This document shows, piece after piece, positions 12,001-22,269 of a stretch of DNA of 64,000 bases. Origin of the DNA: Helianthus annuus. Taxonomy: Eukaryota; Streptophyta; Magnoliopsida; Asterales; Asteraceae. A program made the translations under genes and the position numbers. The stretch spans positions 125,022,088 to 125,086,087 of the forward strand of contig NC_035433.2 of assembly GCF_002127325.2 (NCBI RefSeq). Direction: 5' to 3'. Position 1 is the stretch's first letter. Each line of letters opens with the position of its first letter. The notes under the pieces are model-generated. The model searched no databases. It was not told the DNA's origin and saw nothing but the letters and a program-made list of their open reading frames with translations.

Positions 12001-12588
12001 TTCGGGTAAAGTCCGGTTGTTCGGTTGGATATTGATCCGTTAAAGTGCTAAATAAAGCTATAAAGTTTCGTTTATGTTGTTTTTAGTGATACAATAAATT
12101 CCAACACTTTGGAAAGTATCTAGGACTATTTTACCAAGTTTGTGCACTTTACTAGTTTTGTTAAAAGCTGAATTTTTGTATGTAGTGCAGAATTTTGTAA
12201 TTAAAGTATGTTTTAGGCACTTCCGGTCACTATAACTATCACCTAGTGACACAGTTTTATGATCCTCACCTCCCTACACTCCTTACTAGTGTAGTAATCT
12301 ATTCCCGGCTCATACTGGCCTCAAAACAATGTTTGTCTAGTGCTGGCAATGTCAGCATGTTTACTGGGTTATCCTGCTCACTGTGCTAACTGTGCTTTTG
12401 GGCATAAAGTTTGTCACTATTTTTTGTGTGTAATAAATGGAGTGACAGTAATAAAGTATGATGCATAAGTATGTATGTATCAGAAAACAGAAAGCAGTTT
12501 AATCATCATTGTAATCAAGCACAGTAATTAAGCACTAATTAAATATTAATTAATTTGTACCGAACCTGGATTTGTGAGGGTTGTCACA
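9100..12588 (-). repeat. 5' LTR of element 1
   Basis: The LTR spans about 3489 bp, from TGTGACAACC at 12588 (minus strand) down to GTGTGACCA at 9100. The primer-binding site lies just inside it and a truncated gag start of another element just outside. It matches 1-2021 over its last 2 kb. The first 1.5 kb (9100-10620) has no partner in the window but resembles the start of the LTRs at 22270 and 24789 (shared CACACCCTGGCTTTTGCGG). No convincing gene lies inside. Confidence 0.88.
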
Positions 12589-12985
12589 TACTTCGCGTCC
12601 TGGGGGCATCTTCCTTAAAGATGTTTCATGTTGGTCAGGTCATAATAAGTATAATAAACATGCCTATATAGTAACATTCATCATCCACATAACATCTCGT
12701 GTTATAATCATAAAACAAAGCATGTAATGAGAATACCGCGATTGAGCTTTCATATAATCAAGACCACAATACAATGTTTACAAGCTTTTCCAAATGTATC
12801 GTACAACCCAAAAGAGACTAAGGGTCACAATGCCCTTGTCTGAACTGTCTAGACAAATACAACAAGCAAAAATCAAATATCCAAAGTCATAATGTCGAAA
12901 TGTGGTCTTCAAAATGCTGTATAGTCTGCCTCAATCGTTGTCTTCTCATCAAAAGTAATCACTACCTGCAATAAACCAAAAGTAG

Positions 12986-13817
12986 CTATGTTGATGGCGG
13001 CGGAGGAGGTGGAAAGTGAGAGAAAAGCAACCGGCGCAAATGCACCAAGTCCTCCTCAAGGGCATAGGCGAAACGCAGCAGGTAAGCAACCTGCTGGTCA
13101 AGAGGAAGGAAACGAATATCTGAATCAGAGAGTGATGGAAAAGGAGTGTGTGGTGCTGCAAACGGGGTCTGGCAGTGGCATGGAGGACGTGGAGCTCTCT
13201 CCAACTCCTGAATACATCGACTCAGGGCGTCCTGCTGTAGCTGCAGTGACGTAAGTGTGTCCTCTGTAGTGTATCCGCCGTTAAATGGGTGATAAGGGTC
13301 GGATAATGGCATAACATGGGGCGATGTCCATAGAAATGGCTCACCATCGGAGCTGAAACTGGATAAGTAGTGTGTGGGGCAGATATAAACGGTAAAGTAG
13401 TATGGGGAAAGGGAGACGTGACAGGTACAGTAGACGACATGGGTGGAACAAAACCAGGATAAGGAATCTGCGGTATAAATTGAGCATCTCCTGACATAAA
13501 TGGTATGTGGCCAAAAGGCTGCCTCGACGATCCCTCCTCGGGTCGTGGCGGAGGAATGTCCTGGAGGAAGGTAATCGGAAGATCGGTACGATGGGTATCA
13601 GATGTGTGTGGATGGAAAAATGGGATATCAAGTGGTGCAGTAACAGGTGCCGTAGGAGGAGTGACTGGTACCACATACGGAGGGTAGTTATCCTCCTCGA
13701 TCCACCCATTACGGGTGTCCGCAAAATGAGGGTCTATGTGTAGATCTCCGGGTCTGAGTGCATCGGGTCGTCAGAATCTACCGGCACTGGGACAGAGACC
13801 CTACTCGATGAAGACAT
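12986..13817 (-). pseudogene. Accessory ORF remnant of element 2
   Basis: The start ATG (MSSSS...) at 13817 follows a TTACAG acceptor-like site. After a short N-terminal piece the acidic middle found in elements 1 and 3 (about 700 bp) is missing. The frame then resumes with NGWIEED- and DIPPPRPEEGSSRQP-like sequence in more than one phase and ends in the best preserved C-terminal part: DPYHPFNGGYTTEDTLTSLQ, then IQELERAPRPPCHCQTP, LRFAYALEEDLVHLRRLLFS and a poly-Pro end at 12986. It is unknown protein, clearly orthologous to 7124-8716. Confidence 0.6.
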
Positions 13818-13911
13818 AGCGTCTGTAACAACACAACCACAAAGTGTGCACATACATCAATAATAATCAAGTAAGCATATAAGTCACAATTAATATATGC
13901 AAGTAATCATC

Positions 13912-14030
13912 CTAGTCTTCCCCAGACTATCCCACCCAGCCTCTCAGACTGAACTCCCTAGCCTCTCAGACTACCCTGGTCTCTAAAACCAAACCTCCCC
14001 AACCTCTGAACTCCCTCAGTCTCTAAGACT
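13912..14030 (-). repeat. Mini-hairpin array of element 2 (first copy)
   Basis: Six units of the same type as in element 1, for example TAGTCTTCCCCAGACTA, TGGTCTCTAAAACCA and CAGTCTCTAAGACTG. The duplicated copy at 20262-20380 has TGGTCTCTAAGACCA, restoring one pairing. Confidence 0.65.
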
Positions 14031-14092
14031 GAAATATAAATTTTTGAAAAGTTTATTTGTGCCTTTTTTTTGTTTGTAAAAATGTTTTGTAT

Positions 14093-15786
14093 TGATGCGT
14101 GTGTAGTGTAATATAATTTAGATGTATATTTAAGCCCCTTTTTACACTTTTAGCCAAGTTTTAAATTTATAAAACACGATATTTACTAACACTAAACACA
14201 CATATGGGCAAGTGCACCCATCGTGGACGTAGTATAGTGTTGGTAAGATACCGAGGTCGTCCAAGGACACAAGAGCTTTTAATACCGGTTTATCCTCAAC
14301 GTCTAATCAAATCAAAAAGTGAGAAAAATGTTTTAAACTAAGAAAAATAAAAACTAACTAAATGCTGAAAAATAAAATAAAATAAAAACAGATAGACAAG
14401 ATGAATCACTTGGATCCGACACGTGTCTTAGTATAACCTTTGATTATTTTCGCACTTTTGCACTTGTTTAAGAGATTATCTTAGTTATTGTAGTAGACCC
14501 CTCTTTTGAAGGCGACGCTACCCTCAACCCAGTAGTTTGAGTCAGCAAGGATACAATCCTAAAGGGTCGGATTATTGAAAGATAATGAATTAAGTTATTA
14601 ATGCAAATTGTGGTAGGCCCCGCTTTCGGCGGTGACGTTACCCTCGGCTAAGTAGTCTGAGTCAGCAGGGATACAGTCCTAAATAGCCGGGTTATAGTAT
14701 TAATAGTAGTTAACTTATGAGGGGGTCAAAGAGTTTGGATCCCCGCCATCCAATACCTATGGGCATTGAAGGAGATCCTACTAAATTTGACACAGGTCCC
14801 AAGCAGGACCTCTAAACGCTGAACAAGGGCAAGACCCTTACCAAACCGTTCCCTTAACCCCCGACCAGGTAGCCAACATACCTCCATATAGACCGTGGAG
14901 ATATGAATGGTGAAAATCTTTTATTTTATATAGACAGTAAAATAACGCCAAGACACCACGGACAAACGATAAGGAAAGATCACCTTCAACATAAGTAACT
15001 AGTTATTAAAGTCATTAATACAAAACCAAATAAAAAGTGCAAAAGATTAAAAATAAAAAGTATTATACTAAACACTTGTCTTCACCAAGTGATGTAAGAG
15101 ACTTAGGCAAACATGGCCTTGATTGTCAAGAACTCTTACGATCAATCTTGGATCCCGAGACGACTCACACACTCTACGATGGACAATGGATGATGGTGGT
15201 GGATGATGGTGTTATGGTGGTGGTGGGTGGTGGATGAAGTGTGAGAGAGGTGGTGTGCCAAGGGATGAGATGGAATGAAACCAAGCACCCCTATTTATAG
15301 GCTGAACAGAAGGCTGGGCACGGCCCCGTGTCCGCTGGACACGCCCCCCTACCCGTCTGACATTCTCTCTCTTCATTAATTGTAATTCGTAATTACAATT
15401 AATGCGCCTGCTGTACTTTCACCACGCCCCCGTGCCCGCTAGACACGGCCCCGTGGTGGGCAATGGAAGCTTCTACTAGTTTGTCTTTTCTGCTGCTTCT
15501 TGGGCACGGCCCCGTGTTCGCTAGACACGGGGCCTGTTCAGTCTTCTGTTTTCTTTTCTTTGCCTTGGGGGTTGCCGTTGAGGGTCCGGGCAGTCTACTT
15601 TTATTCCTTTTCTTGTATTTATGCTAGAATTAGTTGTTTTTTTGCTTCTTTTGTGATTTTGAGCTCATTTCATCCTGAAAATACAAAAGAAAGACAAAAA
15701 CACTCTTTTTCCAACATTAGTACTTAAAAAGGGTTAGTTTTATGCCTAAATTGATGTGATTTATATGTTGCATTTTACACACATCA
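14093..15786 (-). repeat. 3' LTR of element 4
   Basis: It begins TGATGCGTGTGTAGTG and ends TTTTACACACATCA. It carries three CACG-N4-CGTG palindrome pairs (15319, 15423, 15505) and G-rich trinucleotide stretches near 15195-15235. No gene is seen inside; the short frame at 15037-15237 recurs in the other LTR but has no recognisable domain. Confidence 0.88.
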
Positions 15787-15800
15787 AATACCCCCACACT
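15787..15800 (-). other. Polypurine tract of element 4
   Basis: The minus strand reads AGTGTGGGGGTATT directly before the LTR start TGATGTGTG. This matches the usual tract of Tat/Athila-type Ty3-gypsy elements. Confidence 0.75.
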
Positions 15801-17686
15801 TGAACTTTTGCTTGTCCTCAAGCAAAACCCTTTAAATGTGGCTTACACTCCCAAATGGAATAGGTAGAAGAGAAAGTTTTTAGCTTGTCCTAGAGTGTCG
15901 GGAATCCAAGGTCTTTGTAAGTTTTATTTTTATTTATTTACAATCCTATTCGTTATGATTTATTTTGAACGTTTCATAAGATAAATTACTTATTCGGGCA
16001 TAGCATGCCTTATTAAAATTCCATTTATATACAAGTTCACATACCTCGTGGGGAATCACTCAACACTCGGCCGAAGGTGTAGATTTTTTTTTAGTGAGTC
16101 ACTCGTGAGCGGCATGAAACTTACGCCTTCCATAGGCTTGCCAAGCAATCAATCCTCCTCCTTTTTAACTTTTTACCTTTGTAAATATCAAGAGGACTTT
16201 TTGGGTGAAGGGTTAGGCTTGGGTTAAAGGTGGGTGGTTTGGGTTAGTGGTTAGTAAAAGGGCGAAAATCGTAAAAAGCGTCGGTTTTCGTGACATACCT
16301 TGTTTTTAGTGACTTTTTATTTTGAAGTATTTCTCCAAACAAGCTTTTATATAGCTTTTGTTTGTTTTTTACTTCATTTTTTCTTTTTTTTTTCATCACA
16401 TAAAAAGGCGAGTTTACGAAAAACCGAGCTTGTTACTAAAATAAAGGGTGAAAAATAAAAAAGGTTTTTTTTTTTTTTTGTGGGTAAAAAGGGTTTTGTG
16501 GTAATGAAATGAAAGGTTTAGGCTCAAAGGGGCTTTCTAGGGGGATTTTGGGTAGGTGGTAAAAAAAATTGAAAAATAATGGTTTAGAAAGAAAAATATG
16601 GTTAGTCCTAATGCCTCCATCACTTACTTACTTGGGTTTAAGTTGGTAAGGACCGGGAATGTATCGTCGTGGCAAGTTCTAGAGTTGTAAGCACCAAGCG
16701 GCTATTCACACAAGAAACGAAAAATGAGCATTTAGTCTAAATATGTATATTTTTATGCTCAATAAAGGCTCAAAACTCACTTTTGTGGGAATGGGTTTTT
16801 AATGTGATCAAGTATATATAATCGAATTTTTAACTAGACTTGTTATGCCGTTTCGTAATTTTCTTATGTTGGTTCTTTGTTATCACGACGCTATCGGTTG
16901 TAAATTTGTAAAAATATAACCTTTTTAGAACTTGTTATTCCCAACTTAAACTAAGACAAGTAAATGATAAAAAAAATGAAAAAATTTTTGAAAAAATTTG
17001 GGGTGTTTAGCGGTTCCAATAGAGTTTTGTGTAAGGCTTGTATTTAGGATTTGCAAAATTCAAGGTTTTAGCATCACCCCCACACTTAAATTACACATTG
17101 TCCTCAATGTGTCCAAAAATAAGGTTTTTGGTTGATTAGAATGTGTAAAAGTAGGTTAAAAAGCAAAGATTTATGTTACTGGCATCCTGGACACGACCCC
17201 GTGGTGACCGGGCACGGCCCCGTGGTCAGGTGCCAGTAACAAAAATTAAAGAATTAAAACAGAAGCCTGGACACGGGGGCGTGTCCGCTGAACACGGCCC
17301 ATGTCCAGTTACCTGAACTGGGTGTTTTTCTGCAGGTGGTTCAGCACGGGGCCGTGTTGGTTGGGCACGGCCCGTGTTGAGCCTTCTGTGATGGAGATTT
17401 GTGTCGGGTTGCTCTGTTCTTTGTGCATGGGTCCATTTTTCTCGTTCCCCTTTTCATCCATTACCACCATGAGAGTGTTTTATTTGTTAAACAACCATCA
17501 ATCTTAAAAACCATCATATCATTGCAAACATAGAGAGACATTACATAAAGTTAAAGATGAAAGTACATAAATATTAAACCATGGAGTTCTAGCCCTATGT
17601 TTTATTCTAATTTAGCAAAATTTCCAAGAAGCTACTAATCTTGGTTAGATAAGGCTTTTTAGAACTCCTTCCGGGTGTGGTCCTCC
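15801..17686 (-). other. Non-coding 3' interior of element 4
   Basis: No conserved frame is visible. The stretch includes poly-T/poly-A runs near 16385-16480, three palindrome pairs (17192, 17272, 17345), and a second polypurine-like motif near 17072-17090 (AAGTGTGGGGGTGATGC on the minus strand). Confidence 0.6.
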
Positions 17687-18130
17687 TCATATATCGGCGA
17701 GCCACTCCTCTACCTCTCTTGGAAGGAGAAAAGAGGGCTCATTTGCATTAGTTTGAGGAGTTTCGACTTCCGCTGGAATTTCTTGTGGGTGTTCCATGGG
17801 AGGTTCTGCGGGAAAGTCGTCCCACCCGGTAGGGTTGTTAACCTCGAGTTCCAAGTTCCAGTCCTGTTGTGGAAGGACTGGCTCCATAGGAGGTGCTACA
17901 AGAATGTTTAACCTTTGGTGCAAAAGGTTAATTTCTTGGAAGCTACTTTCGAGTCCCATCGTAAGATCGTTAATACGGTCAATTAGGACCTCCTCTACTG
18001 ACGTCATTTCGTCGAGAGCTTCCCTCAATGCTATCACATAGTGCACAAGTGTAGCTTCAACGGAGGGCCTTCTTCCCCTTCGGCTGTTTGAGGAATGAAC
18101 GGATGATGTTTCGCTGTTTTCACTCGCCAT
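17687..18130 (-). CDS. Hypothetical 147-aa ORF of element 4
   Basis: I do not recognise this protein. It opens MASENSETSSVHSSNSRRGR and has a predicted-looking helical stretch at residues 27-80 (regular Leu/Ile/Val spacing, e.g. ALREALDEMTSVEEVLIDRI) that could form a coiled coil. A Pro/Glu-rich tail ends in REVEEWLADI. It lies downstream of the gag-like frame and upstream of the central polypurine-like motif. The open frame with good start context suggests it was coding in an ancestor. It has no polymerase motif. Confidence 0.4.
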   Translation of the reverse strand: MASENSETSSVHSSNSRRGRRPSVEATLVHYVIALREALDEMTSVEEVLIDRINDLTMGLESSFQEINLLHQRLNILVAPPMEPVLPQQDWNLELEVNNPTGWDDFPAEPPMEHPQEIPAEVETPQTNANEPSFLLPREVEEWLADI

Positions 18131-18478
18131 TCTACGAAAAATAAACCAAAAGTAGTTTATATGACGAAACAGTTTCTGGACACGCCCACGTGCTCATTGA
18201 GCACGGCCCCGTGTTCATCTTTCTGCAGAATTTCGAAGCAAGGAATCTTGGGTTTTTAAGTTATTTTCTGAATTTATGTAGACTTTTTGGCAATAAATAA
18301 CTTTAAACAATGTTACACAACATGTTTTCACCAAGATTCCATGATCAAAACTCATTGTTTCCTACCACAAAGGTTGAAGAATTCAAACTTTTCATGGTAG
18401 TTCTTGAAGAAAGATGAAAAGAAGGAAATGTCTAGAAGAGGAAAGGACAAGATGGGTTGTTGGAACCTTCTTTTAGAC

Positions 18479-19420
18479 TTACCTAGGATTGTTTGAGAGA
18501 AGATTCCTTCCAATCTTTGTCCCAAGTTGGTCCAAATGTGCAGGATTTTTGGCTGCATTTATAGAAAACGACAGCCTTCTGGACACGGCCCCGTGTCCGC
18601 TGGACACGGCCCCGTGTGCAGATGAAATTCTGACACAGTTTGTCCGTATTCTGACGTTCTGATCAGGAGGGAATCTTGTGGTGGACACGGGGGCGTGTTG
18701 GCCGGGCACGGCCCCGTGTCGGAAAGCTGTTTTATGAAGTTTGTTGCTACTAAGGAGCTTATTTATATCGGGTGGTTCTTGATTTGTTGGAACAACCCCA
18801 AAGTGCCTAAGATACCTTAATTGTCCTATACTAAGGCGAGAACGCAAGAGGTTATCGGTGAGGGTAATTCCTATTTTCATTCTAGGTGGACAAGTCCAAC
18901 CCTTTTCCGGGCTCTCGTTAAAGAAGGTGTATGCCGAATCGCTCAGGTCTATGTATGCATCGAACGAAGTCGATGGGGAGTCCTTCACGGCACAATCGAC
19001 ACAGGGACGACTATCGTCCAAGTCCTTTCTAGGTATGAAGGTATTTTCGGGAGCAACGAGGTTGTCGGAATGCGGTTCCAACATTTCCTCATGGTCATCA
19101 TCTTGGGATGGATCTATAAAATCCTTCCTATGTTCTTTTGACCAATTGAGAATTAGCTCTTCTAGTTGAAATAACTCGTCAAGGAGCATTTCTCCTAGAA
19201 TATCTGGCTGGGCGCATTCGAGGGAGAGATAGTGCTTATTTTTACTTTCGCCCCTCTTAAGGTTACAAGGAATCGGTGGGTCTATATAGTGGGGCCTATA
19301 ATTGAGAAAATAACATTTTAATTCCTCATGTTCGCCTCCACATAATCGACACCACATACCATAAGAGTGCCGAAAAGAAAAAGAATTACTATCACTCATG
19401 TTTGTGTCAGAAATTACCAA
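18479..19420 (-). CDS. Gag-like ORF with zinc-knuckle motif, element 4
   Basis: The 313-residue frame begins near the primer-binding site, where gag is expected. Residues about 24-36 read CRLCGGEHEELKC, a C-x2-C-x3-H-x4-C pattern like the short knuckle seen in gag of Athila/Tat elements, so RNA binding is plausible. Most of the rest is acidic and unrecognised. The C-terminal third reads straight through two of the paired palindromes (18584 and 18686), giving HGAV-type repeats, so the end of the frame is probably not original protein. It is far shorter than a full gag-pol, in keeping with a non-autonomous element. Assignment as gag is inference. Confidence 0.45.
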   Translation of the reverse strand: MVISDTNMSDSNSFSFRHSYGMWCRLCGGEHEELKCYFLNYRPHYIDPPIPCNLKRGESKNKHYLSLECAQPDILGEMLLDELFQLEELILNWSKEHRKDFIDPSQDDDHEEMLEPHSDNLVAPENTFIPRKDLDDSRPCVDCAVKDSPSTSFDAYIDLSDSAYTFFNESPEKGWTCPPRMKIGITLTDNLLRSRLSIGQLRYLRHFGVVPTNQEPPDINKLLSSNKLHKTAFRHGAVPGQHAPVSTTRFPPDQNVRIRTNCVRISSAHGAVSSGHGAVSRRLSFSINAAKNPAHLDQLGTKIGRNLLSNNPR

Positions 19421-19686
19421 CCGCCGGGATCTAACGGTTCTGTTTTCAGTAAGAGAATCTTGGGCACGGGGGCGTGTTGAGTGGACACGGCCCCGTGTTC
19501 AGCTTACTGTCTGACTTAAAACAGGATTGCCAGTTCCAATGATTGGGCACGGCGGCGTGTTCAGCAGGCACGGCCCCGTGTTGAGCTCTGCAGAAGCTGA
19601 AAATCTACGAAAAATCCTAAAAATTAAAGAAAAAAAATAAAAATATGATTAGGCCGTTGATTCCTAACTTTCTTAAAATCCTTGTG

Positions 19687-19704
19687 TCCCCGGCAGCGGC
19701 GCCA
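19687..19704 (-). other. Primer-binding site (tRNA-Asp type), element 4
   Basis: The minus strand reads TGGCGCCGCTGCCGGGGA, one base off the complement of the plant tRNA-Asp 3' end as I recall it. It sits six bases from the LTR-end motif CGCATCA at 19717-19711. Confidence 0.75.
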
Positions 19705-19710
19705 AAAACT

Positions 19711-20442
19711 TGATGCGTAGTGTGTGGGGCAGATATAAACGGTAAAGTAGTATGGGGAAAGGGAGACGTGACAGGTACAGTAGACGACATGGGTGGAACA
19801 AAACCAGGATAAGGAATCTGCGGTATAAACTGAGCATCTCCTGACATAAATGGTATGTGGCCAAAAGGCTGCCTCGACGATCCCTCCTCAGGTCGTGGTG
19901 GAGGAATGTCCTGGAGGAAGGTAATCGGAAGATCGGTACGATGGGTATCAGATGTGTGTGGGTGGAAAAATGGGATATCAAGCGGTGCAGTAACAGGTGC
20001 CGTAGGAGGAGTGACTGGTACCACATACGGAGGGTAGTTATCCTCCTCGATCCACCCATTACGGGTGTCCGCAAAATGAGGGTCTATGTGTAGATCTCCG
20101 GGTCTGAGTGCATCGGGTCGTCAGAATCTACCGGCACTGGGTCAGAGACCCCACTCGATGAAGACATAGCGTCTGTAACAACACAACCACAAAGTGTGCA
20201 CATACATCAATAATAATCAAGTAAGCATATAAGTCACAATTAATATATGCAAGTAATCATCCTAGTCTTCCCCAGACTATCCCACCCAGCCTCTCAGACT
20301 GAACTCCCTAGCCTCTCAGACTACCCTGGTCTCTAAGACCAAACCTCCCCAACCTCTGAACTCCCTAGTCTCTAAGACTGAAATATAAATTTTTGAAAAG
20401 TGTATTTGTGCCTTTTTTTTTGTTTGTAAAAATGTTTTGTAT
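19711..20442 (-). other. Rearranged junction: 7 bp of LTR fused to element 2 leader
   Basis: The bases TGATGCG at 19711-19717 are the expected LTR end next to the primer site, but at TAGTGTGTGGGG the sequence jumps to the element 2 leader (same as 13368 onward) before a complete LTR begins at 20443. The accessory-ORF remnant (19730-20170) and hairpin array (20262-20380) are present a second time here. Confidence 0.85.
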
Positions 20443-22136
20443 TGATGCGTGTGTAGTGTAATATAATTTAGATGTATATTTAAGCCTCTTTTTACACTTT
20501 TAGCCAAGTTTTAAATTTATAAAACACGATATTTACTAACACTAAACACACATATGGGCAAGTGCACCCATCGTGGACGTAGTATAGTGTTGGTAAGATA
20601 CCGAGGTCGTCCAAGGACACAAGAGCTTTTAATACCGGTTTATCCTCAACGTCTAATCAAATCAAAAAGTGAGAAAAATGTTTTAAACTAAGAAAAATAA
20701 AAACTAACTAAATGCTGAAAAATAAAATAAAATAAAAACAGATAGACAAGATGAATCACTTGGATCCGACACGTGTGTTAGTATAACCTTTGATTATTTT
20801 CGCACTTTTGCACTTGTTTAAGAGATTATCTTAGTTATTGTAGTAGACCCCTCTTTTGAAGGCGACGTTACCCTCAACCCAGTAGTTTGAGTCAGCAAGG
20901 ATACAATCCTAAAGGGTCGGATTATTGAAAGATAATGAATTAAGTTATTAATGCAAATTGTGGTAGGCCCCGCTTTCGGCGGTGACGTTACCCTCGGCTA
21001 AGTAGTCTGAGTCAGCAGGGATACAGTCCTAAATAGCCGGGTTATAGTATTAATAGTAGTTAACTTATGAGGGGGTCAAAGAGTTTGGATCCCCGCCATC
21101 CAATACCTATGGGCATTGAAGGAGATCCTACTAAATTTGACTCAGGTCCCAAGCAGGACCTCTAAACGCTGAACAAGGGCAAGACCCTTACCAAACCGTT
21201 CCCTTAACCCCCGACCAGGTAGCCAACATACCTCCATATAGACCGTGGAGATATGAATGGTGAAAATCTTTTATTTTATATAGACAGTAAAATAACGCCA
21301 AGACACCACGGACAAACGATAAGGAAAGATCACCTTCAACATAAGTAACTAGTTATTAAAGTCATTAATACAAAACCAAATAAAAAGTGCAAAAGATTAA
21401 AAATAAAAAGTATTATACTAAACACTTGTCTTCACCAAGTGATGTAAGAGACTTAGGCAAACATGGCCTTGATTGTCAAGAACTCTTACGATCAATCTTG
21501 GATCCCGAGACGACTCACACACTCTACGATGGACAATGGATGATGGTGGTGGATGATGGTGTTATGGTGGTGGTGGGTGGTGGATGAAGTGTGAGAGAGG
21601 TGGTGTGCCAAGGGATGAGATGGAATGAAACCAAGCACCCCTATTTATAGGCTGAACAGAAGGCTGGGCACGGCCCCGTGTCCGCTGGACACGCCCCCGT
21701 GCCCGTCTGACATTCTCTCTCTTCATTAATTGTAATTCGCAATTACAATTAATGCGCCTGCTGTACTTTCACCACGCCCCCGTGCCCGCTGGACACGGCC
21801 CCGTGGTGGGCAATGGAAGCTTCTACTAGTTTGTCTTTTCTGCTGCTTCTTGGGCACGGCCCCGTGTTCGCTGGACACGGGGCGTGTTCAGTCTTCTGTT
21901 TTCTTTTCTTTGCCTTGGGGGTTGTCGTTGAGGGTCCGGGCAGTCTACTTTTATTCCTTTTCTTGTATTTATGCTAGAATTAGTTGTCTTTTTGCTTCTT
22001 TTGTGATTTTGAGCTCATTTCATCCTGAAAATACAAAAGAAAGACAAAAACACTCTTTTTCCAACATTAGTACTTAAAAAGGGTTAGTTTTATGCCTAAA
22101 TTGATGTGATTTATATGTTGCATTTTACACACATCA
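20443..22136 (-). repeat. Second LTR of element 4 (right)
   Basis: It is a 1694-bp copy of 14093-15786 with few differences, for example ACGTGTGTTAG for ACGTGTCTTAG near 20772, and CGTGCCCGTC for the CTACCCGTC variant near 21700. The low divergence suggests a recent insertion or recent duplication. Element 2 leader resumes at 22137. Confidence 0.88.
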
Positions 22137-22254
22137 GTATCCTGGATCTGGACATTTAATGTATGCAATATACAAATGTTTGAAAACATTTTCGTGAGAG
22201 CCCTAGTGATCATAGTCTAGACTCGAGAAGGAATCCTAGTTCGCTATGATCGTG

Positions 22255-22266
22255 GCTCTGATACCA
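22255..22266 (-). other. Primer-binding site of element 2
   Basis: The minus strand reads TGGTATCAGAGC three bases from the LTR beginning at 22270, as in element 1. Confidence 0.85.
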
Positions 22267-22269
22267 AGC

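Larger units (their letters stand above)
1..12588 (-). mobile_element. Element 1: Tekay/Del-type Ty3-gypsy chromovirus, cut by window start
   Basis: Reading on the minus strand the order is 5' LTR (12588-9100), primer-binding site, leader, accessory ORF, gag, protease, RT, RNase H, integrase, chromodomain, polypurine tract and 3' LTR (2021 to beyond base 1). That order with a C-terminal chromodomain is the chromovirus branch of Ty3-gypsy. The motifs and the long LTRs resemble the Tekay/Del lineage, a judgement from memory. The coding region carries stops and frameshifts, so the copy looks non-functional. Its right end joins DNA that matches the gag start of a related element (element 2), so it is a nested insertion. 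The left end and left target duplication lie outside the window. Confidence 0.9.
13367..15786 (-). repeat. Left copy of a 2.4-kb direct duplication
   Basis: Bases 13367-15786 (accessory-ORF remnant and leader of element 2 plus the element 4 LTR) repeat almost base for base at 19717-22136. Both copies are 2420 bp. Only scattered substitutions were noticed. Confidence 0.85.
15319..19580. repeat. Eleven paired 12-bp palindromes (CACG-N4-CGTG, 21-bp period) in element 4
   Basis: Pairs begin at 15319, 15423, 15505, 17192, 17272, 17345, 18181, 18584, 18686, 19465 and 19548. In each, a second CACG-N4-CGTG (or a one- or two-base variant) starts 21 bp after the first, leaving a 9-bp spacer often like TCCGCTGGA. 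The inner four bases vary (GCCC, GGGG, CCCC, GGGC, ACCC, GCGG). The right LTR repeats the three LTR pairs. Confidence 0.85.
14093..22136 (-). mobile_element. Element 4: non-autonomous LTR retrotransposon with rearranged 5' side
   Basis: The LTRs at 14093-15786 and 20443-22136 are equal in length (1694 bp) and open and close with TGATG/CATCA. The outer flanks share GTAT (14089-14092 and 22137-22140), consistent with a target duplication in the leader of element 2. A polypurine tract follows the left LTR and a tRNA-Asp-like primer site lies at 19687-19704, so the sense strand is minus. The interior encodes no protease, RT or integrase. Between the primer site and the right LTR only 7 bp of LTR remain, followed by a 726-bp copy of element 2 leader. 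Confidence 0.8.

Noticed and set aside
16385..16490. Poly-T/poly-A stretch as a SINE or LINE tail
   Set aside because: It has no target duplication or pol III boxes and lies inside element 4 interior.
18584..18718. HGAV-type peptide repeats in the element 4 frame as a protein repeat domain
   Set aside because: The same DNA motif occurs in non-coding parts and LTRs, so the peptide is a by-product of the palindrome pairs.
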